Positions 34,294 through 45,964 of a stretch of DNA of 64,000 nt are shown here, piece after piece; the stretch's first letter is position 1, and each line of letters begins with the position of its first letter. Source of the stretch: Diadema setosum (lineage: Eukaryota; Echinodermata; Echinoidea; Diadematoida; Diadematidae); assembly GCA_033980235.1 (NCBI GenBank), contig CM067077.1:1485501-1549500 (forward strand). The letters are read 5' to 3'. The translations under genes were made by a program, and so were the position numbers. The notes below the pieces were generated by a model. It did no database searches. It was not told where the DNA came from and saw nothing but the letters and a program-made list of their open reading frames with translations.

Positions 34294-37082
34294 CAGGGGC
34301 GTCACCAGCTTTTTTTCAAGGGGGGTGCGTTTTGACCCTAATGTAACTAGATTTCTTTTTTTGTTGTTGTTGTTGTTGGACAGACATTAAGGAATATAGG
34401 AAGCTCTCAATCCCTAAACTTTTACTGTTTTTGAGGGAAACCAAGCGGGGAAAGAGCACCGGCGTAGGTAGGATTTGATTTTTTTTTTTTTTTTTTTTTT
34501 TTTTGGGGGGGGGGGGGGTTAGTATGCGAGGGAGCGAGCAAGGGGGGGGGGTGTGGAAGTGCCTGTTGTTCCCCCCCCCCCCCCACGGTGAGAACTTTTT
34601 GCTTTTTGATGATGTAAATGGTGCAATTTGATGCAGGCTTTTTGCGTGTTTTATCGACTTAAAACAGTCCCACTTGTTTTAAGGTAGCAGTACATTTTGA
34701 TGGAATTTGTTGTTGAACAATGTGCCTGTAAACTATATCATTTCAATAAACTTCTTGTATTGATTCTTACACTGATGTCATGAACGCGACCGAGCCCGAG
34801 CAAGCGGAGAGAGCGAGGGGATTTGATGCATGTTTTGCTTGTTTTATCGACTTGAAACAGTCCCACTTGTTTAAAGTAAAGCAGTATATTTTGATTATTA
34901 TCGAACAATTTGCCTATAAAATAGTATCATCCAAATAAACTTCCTGGTTTAACATTTACACTGAATATCATGAACGCGGCCAAGCAAGAGCGAAAGGAGT
35001 GAGCGAGGGGGAGGATGTGGGAGGGAGTGTCCCCCTCCCACGGTAAGCACTTTTTGCATTTTGATGTTGTAAGTGGTGCAATTTGATGCAGGTATTTTGC
35101 TTGTTTTATCGACTTGAAACAGTCCCACTTGTTTAAGGTAACAGTACATTTTGAAGTAAATTCTTATTGAACAATTTGCCTATAAATGGTATAATTCAAA
35201 TAAAGCGAGCTTGAATATTTTGACATTTTACAGTAAAAAACAAACCCTGCCGTTTGTTGCTATATTTTTTCGCTTTGGAATTTAAGAGGGGCGCATCGGG
35301 CGCAACTCCTAGCAATTACTGGCAGCAATATCATAGAGAGCATAACGATTACATGCGAGCGAGCGGAGCGAGCGAGCCTGAAAATTGTACAATTTACAGT
35401 CCAAAAGCTGCCGTTCTTGGCCATATTTTTTCGCTTTGGAAATCAAGGGAGGGGGGGGGGGGGCGCACCGGGCGGAACTGCTGGCAATTACTGGCAGCAA
35501 CATCAGGTGAATTGCATAACGATTAAATGCGAGCGAGCGAAGAGAGCGAGCTTAAAATTTTGACATTTTACAGTCCAAAAACTGCCGTTCTTAGCCATAT
35601 TTTTTCGCTTTGGAAATTAAGGGAGGGGGGCGCACTGGCGGAACTGCTGGCAATTACTGGCAGCAACATCAGGTGAATTGCATAACGATTAAATGCGAGC
35701 GAGCTTGAAAATTTAACATTTTACAGTCCAAAAACTGCCGTTCTTAGCCATATTTTTTCGCTTTGGAAATCAAGGGAGGGGGGGGGGGCGCACCGTGCGG
35801 AACTGCTGGCAATTACTAGCAGCAACATCAGGTGAATTGCATGACGATTACATGCAGGCGAGCGAAGAGAGCGAGCTTGAAATTTTTTCCATTTTACAGT
35901 CCAAAAACTGCCGTTCTAAGCCATATTTTTTCGCTTTGGAAATTAAGGTAGGGGGAGCACCGGGCGGAACTGCTGGCAATTATTGGCAGCAACATCAGGT
36001 GAATTGCATAACGATTAAATGCGAGCGAGCTTGAAATATTTACATTTTACAGTCCAAAAACTGCCGTTCTTAGCCATATTTTTTCGCTTTAGAAATTAAG
36101 GGGGTGGAGCGCATGCCACCGGGCGCAACTGCGGGCAATTACTGGCAGCAACATCAGGTGAATTGCATAACGATTCAATGCCAGCGAGCGAAGAGACGAG
36201 CTTGAAAATTTTGACATTTTACAGTAGAAAAACTGCCGTTTGTAGCTATATTTTTTCGCTTTGGAAATTCAGGGGGGAGGCGCACCGGGCGCAATTGCAG
36301 ACAATTACTGGCAGTAACATCAGGGGAATTGCATAAAGATTAAATGTGAGCGAGCTTGAAAATTTTGACATTTTACAGTCCCAAAACAGCCGTTGCTTTC
36401 GAAAATAAGGGGGCGCACCGGGCGCAACTGCTGGCAATTACTTGCAGCAATATCAGGAAAATTTGAATGCGAGCGAGCGGAGCGAGCGTGCTTGAAAATT
36501 GTGACATTTTACAGTCCAAAAACTGCCGTTTGTAGCTTTTTTTTTTCCCCGGGTGGAACTGCCGGCAATTACTGGCAGTTACTGGCAGCAACTTCAGGAG
36601 AATGGCATTATGACTAAATGCCAGCGAGCGGAGCGAGCGAGCTTGAAAATTTTGACATTTTACAGTCCAAAAACTGCCGTTTGTAGCTATACTTTTTCGC
36701 TTTGGAAATTAAGAGGTGGCGGGGGGGGGGGGGGGGGGGACGCCCGGTGCGCCCCTCCCCCTGGATCCGCCACTGGTAGCCAAGGGTGTCGGTTTATGTT
36801 CATGACTGGGGGAGGTATGACCAGCGAGGTGGTGTCGAAGTGACCAAGCATGGGAAGGATGTCCAAAATCTATCTAAATAGTAAACACTGTATAGAATAC
36901 ACTTGTACTCGTAGATATGTATAAAATCAGTGCTGACAGAACCAGGGGTGCGAATTGTTTTCGCCCACGGTTTTCTTTTCTAACTTTTTTTGTCCCCGAT
37001 GCAAAATGTAAATAAAAAAATAAAAAAAAGATAAAAAATGATAATTATTTACGGTCCGGCGTTGAGGTCGCTCGCAGAGTGA

Positions 37083-37117
<35 letters not shown>

Positions 37118-37169
37118 GGTCTGAAGGGGGGTGCGTTCGCACCCAACGCAAACCCTGGTGACGCCCATG
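34294..37169 (+). mobile_element. D1 element with internal tandem array
   Basis: Tips CAGGGGCGTCACCAGC and the complement of CATGGGCGTCACCAGGG, with 5-bp direct flanks CAGTA (34289-34293 and 37170-37174). The left third has single-copy blocks (AACAGTCCCACTTGTTT repeated at about 34665, 34855 and 35115). From 35220 to 36760 about 9 units of 158-168 bp carry CTGGCAATTACTGGCAGCAACATCAGG (split as read), AAATGCGAGCGAGC, CATTTTACAGTCCAAAAACTGCCG and TTTTTTCGCTTTGGAAAT followed by a G-run. No ORF is credible. A T30 run lies at 37084-37114. Confidence 0.8.
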
Positions 37170-37326
37170 CAGTATAATCATTCAGTTGGTACGGAAAGCA
37201 TCCAGCATTTCAAAAAGTCCTAACTTCACAAGCTGGTGAGAATAATGTAACCAGTACACCACTCTGGCAAGCCTTAAGAAGTGCCTAAGCAAGCAATAAG
37301 TTGATGATACAATTTGAACGAGTTGA

Positions 37327-37485
37327 ATTTGTCGTGAAGAAAACAAGAAATACTTTGTTGCCCAGGTGACCACTCTACATGGAAATGGATTATATGTTGT
37401 GAAAATTCTCAGAAAAAGGGGGTTTGATCATTCACTTCTAGCCAAGAAAAGAAAGCATTTGTTGACAATGATAAAGTACTGGTAC
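37327..37485 (+). pseudogene. Possible coding scrap in element A
   Basis: A plus-strand frame contains EENKKYFVAQVTTLHGNGLY then VVKILRKRG. This loosely resembles the start of small beta-barrel (Tudor/SH3-like) modules found at the ends of some transposon proteins, as in the exon at 49561-49902 of element B. Similarity is by eye only. Confidence 0.2.
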
Positions 37486-40399
37486 TAGCAGTGGAATTTT
37501 TACAATACGCAAGTAGTCTATCCAAGATTGGATAACAGAGGATGACATTAATGCCAAATGAAAGAACTTTGCAGAAATGAAATTGTCATACCTCATTCCT
37601 TTCTGATGATAACACTAATTTGATAATGGTACCAAACAGTTTTGTGGTCCTGTTTCATTGCATAAAAGTTGATGCAATCCTGAGTGCATTTTAATGATGT
37701 TGTATTCAAACTTTTTATTTCATACAGATTTGGTTCGTTCTGTTTTCTTTGCCTATCCGCAGATATGGAGACATGGTCTTCTATGTTGTACATGTATGCC
37801 ATTGTGGTACTCTGGGCATTGTACTCCATGTGCTTTAGAGTAGCTGTTAGATCACTGAAACCTGCAATAAAAGGACTTTTTGATGTTTTGTTCAAAAACA
37901 TAATGTAGTTAGCAGTGTGCAGTTATTTTAATCTTTTTATTTTGAAACAAAGAAGTGAAAATATGGTTCACCTTACAAGGGTGTCATGTCCGTTACGCTA
38001 GTGTATAATACTAAGTATCAAATATTAGGCCACTAAGAGAAAAATAACCATAGTATAAGATAGTAATATATCCTATTTAGCTATGGTAGGTGGTAGTAAC
38101 TGGAAATTTGTCACTAGTTGTAGCTAGCTGGTGCAGGAGCGAATTTGTTTTATATTTCTTTGTTTTTGTAAATATATACAAAGACTAACCCCCCTAAAAT
38201 GATATAAATATAAGAAATATTACGTGATTGCAGTTATGATGTGTGTCCCTATGTTCTAACCTTACTATGCAAACAATTAAATATCTGCTATACCTTGTAA
38301 TAAAAAAATTCTCCTAGCTTAAAAAAGTGGACAAAACTGTCATGTCCGTTACACTCGAAGTATAATGTCCGTTACGCAATATTTTAAACTATTAAAAAAG
38401 AATGAACAGTAAAACTACTCTAAATTAGAACTTTATGAGTAAAGCATGACCTAAAGGTTTAATCAAGACCAAAACCAGCTGCATCTTATCCAAAAATTCA
38501 CAGGAATTTTCATAATGGTAAGTAGATCAAAATACCTTGTCCATTTAGTGTCATGTCCGTTACGCTCGCTAAAAATGCAATTTCTTAACAACCACTTGAT
38601 AAATTTCCATGAAATTTTCTGTGTACATTACATATACTTAAATGTGTCTGATAAACTAAATTACAATCTTTTGGAGACTCCCAATTTCATTAAGTGATGG
38701 TTTGAATCACAAAAAAAAAAAGTGGTCTGAATGTCATGTCCGTTACGCTGGAATTGACCATATATCTATCTGTACAGGGTGTTCCATTCAGGAGAAAAAA
38801 ATATTATGTAATGGCGGGTGCAATTTCATCACGCTGTCGAGCGAGAGATTATGATTAATTTGAACAACACCATCTACATATCAACGACAGTAAGTATGTA
38901 TTTCCACATGTATGGCTTTTAGGGGGCAGTTCTGTTGTGTCACGGTACGGGGAGCGACATTGTTCCCAATATTCCTTTTTTTTTATAAAATTGTCCTCTG
39001 CATAGGACCCCCTCCAAATAAACCCCCCCCAAAAAAAAATGTATTAAAAATCATTTGAGGACAAGAAACACGTATGCGTTTAATTTTAGATTGCATCGTG
39101 CTGTTTTGGGTAGGCTTTTCTTACATTTGTAGCGAGACAATACACAGGATCTAAGATTTTTTTTTCGCCCTTTTCCTTCTCGCTTCAAAAGTAAACCGTA
39201 TTACATATCCTATCCGCCTGCTTATACCCGCCTGCCCAATGTTGAAGTTGTAATTTTCACTATAACAATAAAGTATGAAAATCAACGAAAGAAAAAATTG
39301 TGTATCGCAGCGATTCACCTTGAATCGTACTTTGTGTTTGTAAAATTCTTCTCAAGAAGGTGCATTTTTCAAGAAATTGGATAGTTGTTTTCATTGTTGT
39401 TGCTTCTTTTTCCGAATTCTTAAGGCTACCAAATATTAGACGATTACATTATTTTCTGTGAATTTATATTAGATGAACACTTTTACAGATGCTTAACCTC
39501 CCCCACCCCCCACCCCCCACCCCCCCCCCCCCCCATATCATGTCAAGCAGGAGTGTACTGCAACATTGACCATTTTGTGAATATTTTGCTTGTAGCGAAT
39601 TTCATTTCATACCAGGGTATTTTTTTAGTTTGTTGATCTGTATGTCCACATCATTTTACTATTTTTTTTTTCTAAATAGGTGTATACCGGTATGGGCTTT
39701 GCGGAAAGGGAACGAGGGTGTCTTAGAATTTTCAACATTAATGTTGAAACATTTTATGCACTTCTATTGAAATTTGTTTATTTTTCGCAAACACTCACAT
39801 AAGCAAACACAACCAAAGATCTTGAACCGTTCTGTGGTAAGGGAGGGCAATTGACAGGGTAATACCCTAGCAGCTCTCCATTTCCATCTTTTATATCTTC
39901 TTGTGTCATTCTGGACACCCTATACAACAAATTGGTCTATAAGTGGCGCTGTTCACCCTGTCGGTCTCGTGGACCTTCTTTGCCTATAGTGTCGGTTTCG
40001 TGGATCTTCTTTGCCTAGTGTCGGTCTCGTGAGCCTTTCAAGCGTAGTGTCGGTCTCATGGGCTTTGCTTGCATAGTGTCGATCTCGTGAGCCTTTTGTG
40101 CGTAGTGTCGAACTCATGGGCTGTATAACTCGAAGGCTTATTTTACTCGATGTCGAACGCATGGACTTTATTCACTCAGTGTCATACTCGTGGGCTGAAT
40201 AACTAGTGAGTTGTTTGACTTGTGAGCTGTATGACTCGTTGGCTGTATGACTTGTGAGCTGTATGACTTGTGGGCTGTATGACTCGTTGGTGTCGGTCTC
40301 GTTACATGCACCCCAAAACAAACAAACTAAGGTTTTTGTCCGTGGTTTAAAGGCAGCGTATAGTATTAGTTAAGGTGAAGAGGGTTCAGCTTTTTACTT

Positions 40400-40690
40400 T
40401 CTGCAAGATACTTAGGAACCACTTCATGAAATGTGAAAGAGAGTATTATTCTAAGAGGGATCCAAAGTTTATTTGACGGCAGTTGGTTATGACATTGCTG
40501 AGATATTGAAAGACAATGTAAATCAAAGGGATTCTAATAAAAGGCGGGTCCCACCATTCATTAGAATCAACTTGTTTTGGATATCTCAGCCATTTTAAAA
40601 GACATTTTCATCCTATAAACCTTGAATTCCTCTCAAAATTATAAACTCTTTCACATTTCATAAGAGGATCATCATAAAAAAAAAAAACAA
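40400..40690. repeat. Foldback within element H
   Basis: AAATGTGAAAGAGAGTATTA at 40430 mirrors AAACTCTTTCACATTT near 40650. The centre has GATTCTAATAAAAGGCGGG against CATTAGAATC. Probably the palindromic interior of H. Confidence 0.7.
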
Positions 40691-40719
40691 CAACTAGATA
40701 TATCGCTACGGCGATTGAT

Positions 40720-41722
40720 ATGCCTCCGCCATAATGCATGGTTCTCCTAATAGGTCTGTAGTACAATGTCTTGACAATGTGTGATGACAGTTTCACACAT
40801 TTGGCAAAATATTTAGATAACAGGTTTGACACAAATGTGCTGAATGTTCACTTTCCTAGAACTAGGTTCAATTAGATGAATGATTAAAATGTCACAGTGC
40901 AGGTATTTGGGGAACTGATGATTTTTACTTGACATTTGACCCTTTTATAAGTTTATGCATTGAGCTATTTTCAAGGTATTGAGAAAAAGTATAATTTCAG
41001 TATCACATGGGAAAATAGCATTATCTAAACCTGGCCTTTCACCTTTGACCTCACAGTTCCAAAGAGAATCACTGTTAGGTTGAACATGCATAAATATGTA
41101 AGTTTCATGATGATACCTTGAGTTACTTTTGAGATATGGAGGAAAAAGTGCAATTCAGCACTTTCACTTGACCTTTGACCTTTTGACATTTGACTTTTTG
41201 GCAAGAAACTTCCCACAGAACATATATTGGGTAATACATGTATACATCAAGTTAAGAAAAAAAAACATTCAGGTATTGCATAAATATAAAGAAAGTACTG
41301 ATATTTTGAGGAATTGACCTTGACCTTTGACCCTGACCTTTGAACCATGACTCCCAATTTCCCTAGACAATCACTGCCCATTGGAACAAGCACATATACT
41401 AAGTTCCATGAAGATACCTTGAACCATTTGCGAGATATGGAGAAAAACATGAATTTTCAACCTTTTTTTCACAAAATAACCTGTGACCTTTGACCTTTGA
41501 CCCCGTGACCCTAAAATGCAAACAAAGTATTATCCCCCGAGGATATACCCTCATACCAAGTTTGATTTAAAACCACCACACGGTTCTTGAGATATCGACA
41601 AAAACAAAACGGGACGGACGTATGTATACATACGGACGTACGTACCTACGGACGGACGGACGTACGGACGGACGGATGACCCGAAAATGTAATACCTCCG
41701 GCCGCTTCGTTGGCGGAGGCAT
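40720..41722. mobile_element. 1-kb repeat with CCTCCGCCA ends and TGACCTTTGACC clusters
   Basis: Ends ATGCCTCCGCCA (40720) and TGGCGGAGGCAT (41711-41722). The body has repeated TGACCTTTGACC words at about 41040, 41170-41192, 41317-41345 and 41479-41505, separated by CATGAAGATACCTTGA-like and GAGATATGGAGAAAAA-like blocks, so it looks like a diverged tandem repeat of about 150 bp. A GGACGGACGTACGGACGG simple tract lies at 41610-41680. No ORF of note. Confidence 0.7.
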
Positions 41723-41898
41723 TGAAAAACGTTCGAAAAATTAGGCTTCATCTCAACGGAAATCGATGTACCATCCCTTTAAACTTTGGACAATATTGTA
41801 CTACCTTCGTGAATTCGGGCCTATGAATCTGTCAACTCTGAAGAGATAGAATACAATGTGGCCGGTTAAAAGTTCATTTTGTCACAATCAGTTGCAAA

Positions 41899-44004
41899 TT
41901 CAGGGGCGTCACCAGCCTTTTTTTTCAAGGGAGGTGCGTTTTGACACTACATGTAACGAGATTTTTTGGACAGACATTTGGAATATAGGAAGCTCTCAAT
42001 CCCTATATTATACACTTTTACTATTTTTTGAAGGAAACCAAGCGGGAAAAGGGCGGGCTCAGATTTCATCGGGGGGGGGGGGGTGTGTTAGTATACCAGG
42101 GAGCGGGGGGGGGGGGTGGAAGTGCCCGTTGTCCCCCCCCCCCCCCCCCCCCCTCCTCCTCCTCCCAGGGTGAGAACTTTTTGCATTATGATGTCGTAAA
42201 TGGTGCAATTTGATGCAGGCTTTTTGCGTGTTTTCATCGACTTGAAACAGTCCCACTTGTTTAGGGTAGCAGTACATTTTGATGGAAATTGTTGTTGAAC
42301 AATGTGCCCATAAGTTTACTATACCATTTCAATAGACTTCTTGTTTTGATTCTTACACTGATGTCATGAACGCGACCAAGCCCGAGCAAGCGGAGCGAGC
42401 GGGGGGGGGGGGGGGGTGTGGGAGGGGGCCAACCCCCTCCCACGGTTGGAACTGAAATTGCATGTTGATGTTGTAAATGGTGCAATTTGTTGCTTTGTTT
42501 TATCGACTTGAAACAGTCCCACTTGTTTAAGGTAGCAGTATATTTTGATGTAGATTATTATTCAACAATTTGCCTCTGAAATAGTATCATCTCAAAACTT
42601 CCTGTTTTAATATTTACACTGAATATCATGAACGCTGCCAAGCATGAGCGAGGGGGAGTCCAAAAACTGCCGTTTGTATAGCCATATTTTTTTTTCTTTG
42701 CAAATTAAGGGGGGGGCGCACCGGGCGCAATCGCTGGCAATTACTGGCAGCAACATCAGGTGAATGGCATAACAATCAAATGCGAGCGAGCGAAGAGAGT
42801 GAGCTTGAAAATTTTGACATTTACAGTCCCCAAACTGCCATTTGGAGCCTTATTTTTTCACTTTGGAAATAAGGGGGAGGGGCGCACCGGGCGCAACTGC
42901 CGACAATTACTGGCAGCAACATCAAGAGAATGGCATAACAATTTAATGTGAGCGAGCAGAGCGAGCGAGCTTGGAATGTTTGACATTACTTTTACAGTAA
43001 AAAAAAAAAAATGCCGTAAGGGGGCCCATCGGGCGTAACTGATGGCAATTACTGGCAACAACATCAGGAGAGCATAACGGTTACATGCGAGCGAGCGAGC
43101 TTGAAATTTTTACATTTTACACTCCAAAAATTGCCGTTCTTAGCCATGGTTTTTCATTTTTTTCATTTTTTTTTTTTATTTTTTGGAAATGAAGGGGGGC
43201 GCACCGGGCTCAACTGCTGGCAATTACTGGCAACAACATCAGGTGAATTGCATGACTCAATGCGAGCGAGCGAAGAGAGCGAGCTTGAAAATTTTACATT
43301 TGATAGTCCAAAAACTGCCGTTCTTGGCCATTTCTTTTTTTTTTTTTGGCTTTGGAAATCATAGGGGGGTGGGCGCACCGGGGGCAACTGCTGGCAGTAA
43401 CATCAGGTGAATTGCATAACGATTTAATGCGAGCGAGTGAAGAGAGCGAGCTTGAAAATTTTGCCATTTTACAGTGAAAAAAACCCCTGCCGTTTGTAGC
43501 TATATTTTTTCGCTTTGGAAATTAAGGGGGGCGCACCGGGCGCAACTGCTGACAATTACTGGCAGTAACATCAGTAGTTGCATAAAGATTAAATGCGAGC
43601 GGGCTTGAAAATTTTGACATTCTGCAGTCCAAAAACTGCCGTTTGAAGCAAGGAGGTATGAGCGTGTTCTCCCATACCTCCTTGGTTTGAAGTTATATCT
43701 TTTTTTTGCTTTCGAGGTTAACGGGAGCGCATTGGGCGCAACTGCTGGCAATTACTGGCAGCAATATCAGGAGAATTTAAATGAGAGAGACCTTGAAAAT
43801 TGTGACATTTTACAGTCCCAAAACTGCCGTTTGTAGCTATATTTTTTTCGCTTTTTAAATTAAGGGGGCGCACCGGGCGCAACTGCCGGCAATTACTGGC
43901 AGCAACTTCGGGAAAATGGCATTACGACTAAATGCGAGCGAGCTTGAAATTTTTGACATTTTACAGTCCAAAAACTGCCGTTTGAAGCTATACTTTTTCG
44001 CTTT
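41899..44004 (+). mobile_element. D2 element
   Basis: Starts CAGGGGCGTCACCAGCC like D1, with the same single-copy blocks (GTGCAATTTGATGCAGG, CAGTCCCACTTGTTTA) and, from 42650, about 8 array units with GCGCACCGGGCGCAACTGC, TGGCAATTACTGGCAGCAAC and AAATGCGAGCGAGC. It stops in mid-unit after TTTTTCGCTTTGG at a tRNA-like sequence, so its right tip is missing. Within the array at 43651-43684 there is a short hairpin AAGGAGGTATGAG...CTCCCATACCTCCTT. Confidence 0.78.
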
Positions 44005-44055
44005 GGACCTCCGGAATGCTAGCCCGGGGCTCTACCGACTGAGCTATAGAAAGCC
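44005..44055 (-). pseudogene. Truncated tRNA-Ala(AGC)-like sequence
   Basis: The minus strand reads an acceptor strand GGCTTTC, a D-arm with box A TAGCTCAGTCGGTAGAGC, and an anticodon stem CCGGG-loop CTAGCAT-TCCGG (anticodon AGC by position) followed by AGGTCC. The T-arm with box B and the 3' acceptor half are replaced by D2 sequence. It may be a broken tRNA gene or the head of a tRNA-derived SINE. Confidence 0.6.
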
Positions 44056-44556
44056 CTAGTCATTGCTAGTACAGTGTTCGTCCCAGAAACCCCAAATTCT
44101 TAATGCTCGGAACCTATAATCTATGAATATTACAAATACTTTTAACATGTAAACTATGTCCTTTATAGATTATTGTTATGATACATAATTTACCTATATG
44201 TGTACATACAATAATATGCATATTTGTATAACAGAGGTCATATCACGCCTTGTGTATGTCTTCCAATTAAGACTTGTATTTGAATGACGCGTTTTTATTA
44301 GTCAAGGCGCTGGGACCATGAAAAAATGACTTCATTCAACCCACCCCGCAGAAAAGGTTTGACTGCATGGGGTGGTCGGTTGGGTCCTCTAAAACACCCC
44401 TAGGTAGTATGTGATTCCAAATTGTGGTATCAGTAAAATCTTACAGGCCACTTTAGTTGCGACAAGACCTTATTCTTCGAGAAGAAGTCTGTGCACGCTA
44501 AGTTTTGCCTGCAAACTAACTTTTCATACCAACCTGGGGTCGGTGTAGTGTAGTTT

Positions 44557-44756
44557 CTAGACGTTTTTATTTCGTCTTCATTTTTCCGACTTGAAGCAAG
44601 CCGATTGAGCGCTCATACCCAGTGATTGCGACGCCCGAATTGTTTTTGTCGCAATCACTTTGTATACACCCTCACTCGGATTAGCGCAATACAGGGGCTT
44701 TTGCAGAATTCACAAGCTGCAACTCAGAGAAATAAAGACGAAATAAAAACGACTAG
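44557..44756. repeat. 200-bp palindrome in F left arm
   Basis: CTAGACGTTTTTATTTCGTC at the left mirrors GACGAAATAAAAACGACTAG at the right, with an inner palindrome around CAGTGATTGCGA / TCGCAATCACTTTG. Counterpart of 58341-58531. Confidence 0.8.
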
Positions 44757-44873
44757 AAATCAGGACTAGGGTCGGTGACGCTTGTCGCTACTGGGGCACT
44801 GAAAATGACAAAATTATCACAGTTTTTGCATGTATTTCACCAAGAATTCATCAAAACGCCTTAAAACTACATA

Positions 44874-45564
44874 TGTGACCGTGCACCTCAAAACAAACAT
44901 AAAGTCGCACACACTGATTTTGCGTGAGGACTGAAAACAAGTGAAATGGGTCAACCTAGATGAACTTGACTTTTCTATATTTTCTGAAATAGCGGGTCTT
45001 CTTTTACATTATGCTAAAATTTGGTATCATAAAACGGGCAGGAAAGTGTGTTTTTTTTAGCAGTTTATCTCGAACATTTTTTGTCGAATAGTGTAATAAG
45101 GTGTGTCTTTAGAATCCTTTTTTCATTTCTGAAAAACCTTGTCCACACTCTTCACTTTCAACTCTAATAACTTTTGAAAGGATAGTGCTAGTACTTTGAA
45201 AGTTGGCATTAATTATGGACAGAATGTGTTAATGAGGCATGCTGAATTTCAGTTTAATCTGATAATCCCTTCATTGTTGTTACTATGGTGGTTTACTTCC
45301 TGTTTTTGTCCCATTCATAGCACAGCCAGCACGGTTTGGTAAAGATTAAGCGCTTGAATAGACACTGCAATTCAGAGCCTCTTTTCTCAGTTCACACTTT
45401 TTCTGAGTTTGTGCTTTCTTTCCAATATTTAGATAGGTTAGGAGAGTCCATTTGATTTGGGTTATACATCATTTTAAAGCTTAAAGTCTGCTCTTTCAGA
45501 ATATGGTCTTAACTAAAAATTCATGTCTGGCGACTTTTTGTTTGTTTTGAGGTGCAGGGTCACA
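44874..45564. mobile_element. 691-bp non-autonomous transposon, TGTGACC tips
   Basis: Terminal inverted repeats of about 35 bp, beginning TGTGACCGTGCACCTCAAAA and CTCAAAACAAAC, with one or two mismatches; TA flanks each side. The right arm of F at about 58245 (CTGCATATAACTATGTACATG on the opposite strand) is the empty site, so the borders are well supported. No coding capacity. Confidence 0.88.
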
Positions 45565-45730
45565 TAGTATGTGCATGTTGCGAGAGATGTCAGCAATACA
45601 ATGGAATACATTGTAAGGTATAATATTGTGCATGGTTACCATGGTAACCGGATGCCTACAGGTGATTGGTAACCCCCTCCCCCTCCCCCCCCGAAAAAAA
45701 ATATATATATATTTTTTTTTATATAATATA

Positions 45731-45964
45731 TGTGACCCTGCACTAAAAAACACACTTTCCTGCCCGTTTTATGATGCCAAATTTTAGCATAATGTTAAAG
45801 AAGACCCGCTCTTCAGAAAATATGAAAAAGTCTCAGAAAATATGAAAGACTCAGAAAATATGAAAAAGTCAAGTTCGGCTAGGTTGACACATTTCACTTA
45901 TTTTTAGTCCTCACGCAAAATCAGTGTGTGCGACTTTATGTACGTTTTGAGGTGCACGGTCACA
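45731..45964. mobile_element. 234-bp relative of the TGTGACC element
   Basis: Tips TGTGACCCTGCACT and CGTGCACCTCAAAACGTAC (from the other strand), TA flanks. The body is the reverse complement of the first 180 bp of the 691-bp copy (ACACTTTCCTGCCCGTTTTA, CCTCACGCAAAATCAGTGTG). An internal AAAATATGAAA word is triplicated at 45817-45865. It sits next to an AT-rich run. Confidence 0.85.

Larger units (their letters stand above)
32873..38760. mobile_element. Element A with GTCATGTCCGTTACG motif array
   Basis: Ends GGCAATTCCATGAG (32873) and the complement of GGTCAATTCCAGCG (to about 38759), flanked by ATA. The 15-mer GTCATGTCCGTTACG recurs at 33249 (+), 33401 (-), 33422 (-), 37983 (+), 38339 (+, one change), 38365 (+, partial), 38550 (+) and 38733 (+), the last touching the terminus. 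All lie outside the central kilobases. D1 is inserted inside. Small ORFs (43 codons from ATG 33813 in a good CCACCATGA context; 33860-34213) are unrecognised. Total 5.9 kb, about 3.0 kb without D1. Confidence 0.65.
32711..40301. mobile_element. Element G with GACCGACAC arrays at both ends
   Basis: Terminal inverted repeat: CGAGACCGACACCCACGAG continuing to GTCATAC at 32711-32735, mirrored with one mismatch at 40277-40301. Inside the right end (39950-40300) about 9 units of 35-40 bp carry TGTCGGTCTCGTGRRC-like words; the left end (32711-32850) has 4 in the reverse orientation. A sits between them. G itself shows no coding sequence. 38761-39949 between A and the right array holds only AT-rich DNA and C-runs (39500-39535). 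Confidence 0.65.
40351..41778. mobile_element. Element H, TTAA-flanked, Kolobok-like
   Basis: Inserted in E's right arm with TTAA on both sides (40347-40350, 41779-41782). Tips AGGCAGCGTATAG and, from the other strand, AGGGATGGTACAT are imperfect inverted repeats extending about 40 bp (GTTAAGGTGAAG against GTTGAGATGAAG). TTAA duplications plus RRG-starting termini are typical of the Kolobok superfamily; piggyBac also uses TTAA but starts with CCY. No transposase is present, so it is non-autonomous. Confidence 0.65.
32454..41821. mobile_element. Element E, MITE split by nested insertions
   Basis: Left tip GGCCCGAATTCACGAAGGTGGTAC at 32454 and its reverse complement ending at 41821, flanked by TAT on both sides (32451-32453 and 41822-41824). 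The uninterrupted relative at 58978-59304 is only 327 bp. In this copy the left part to about 32690 (GCGCCAAGTGTCGCATGG, ACGAAAT palindromes, ACACTTGGCGCCC) is followed by element G (about 7.6 kb), then TTTTTGTCCGTGGTTTAAA at 40333, element H, and the last 40 bp of the right tip. Confidence 0.8.
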
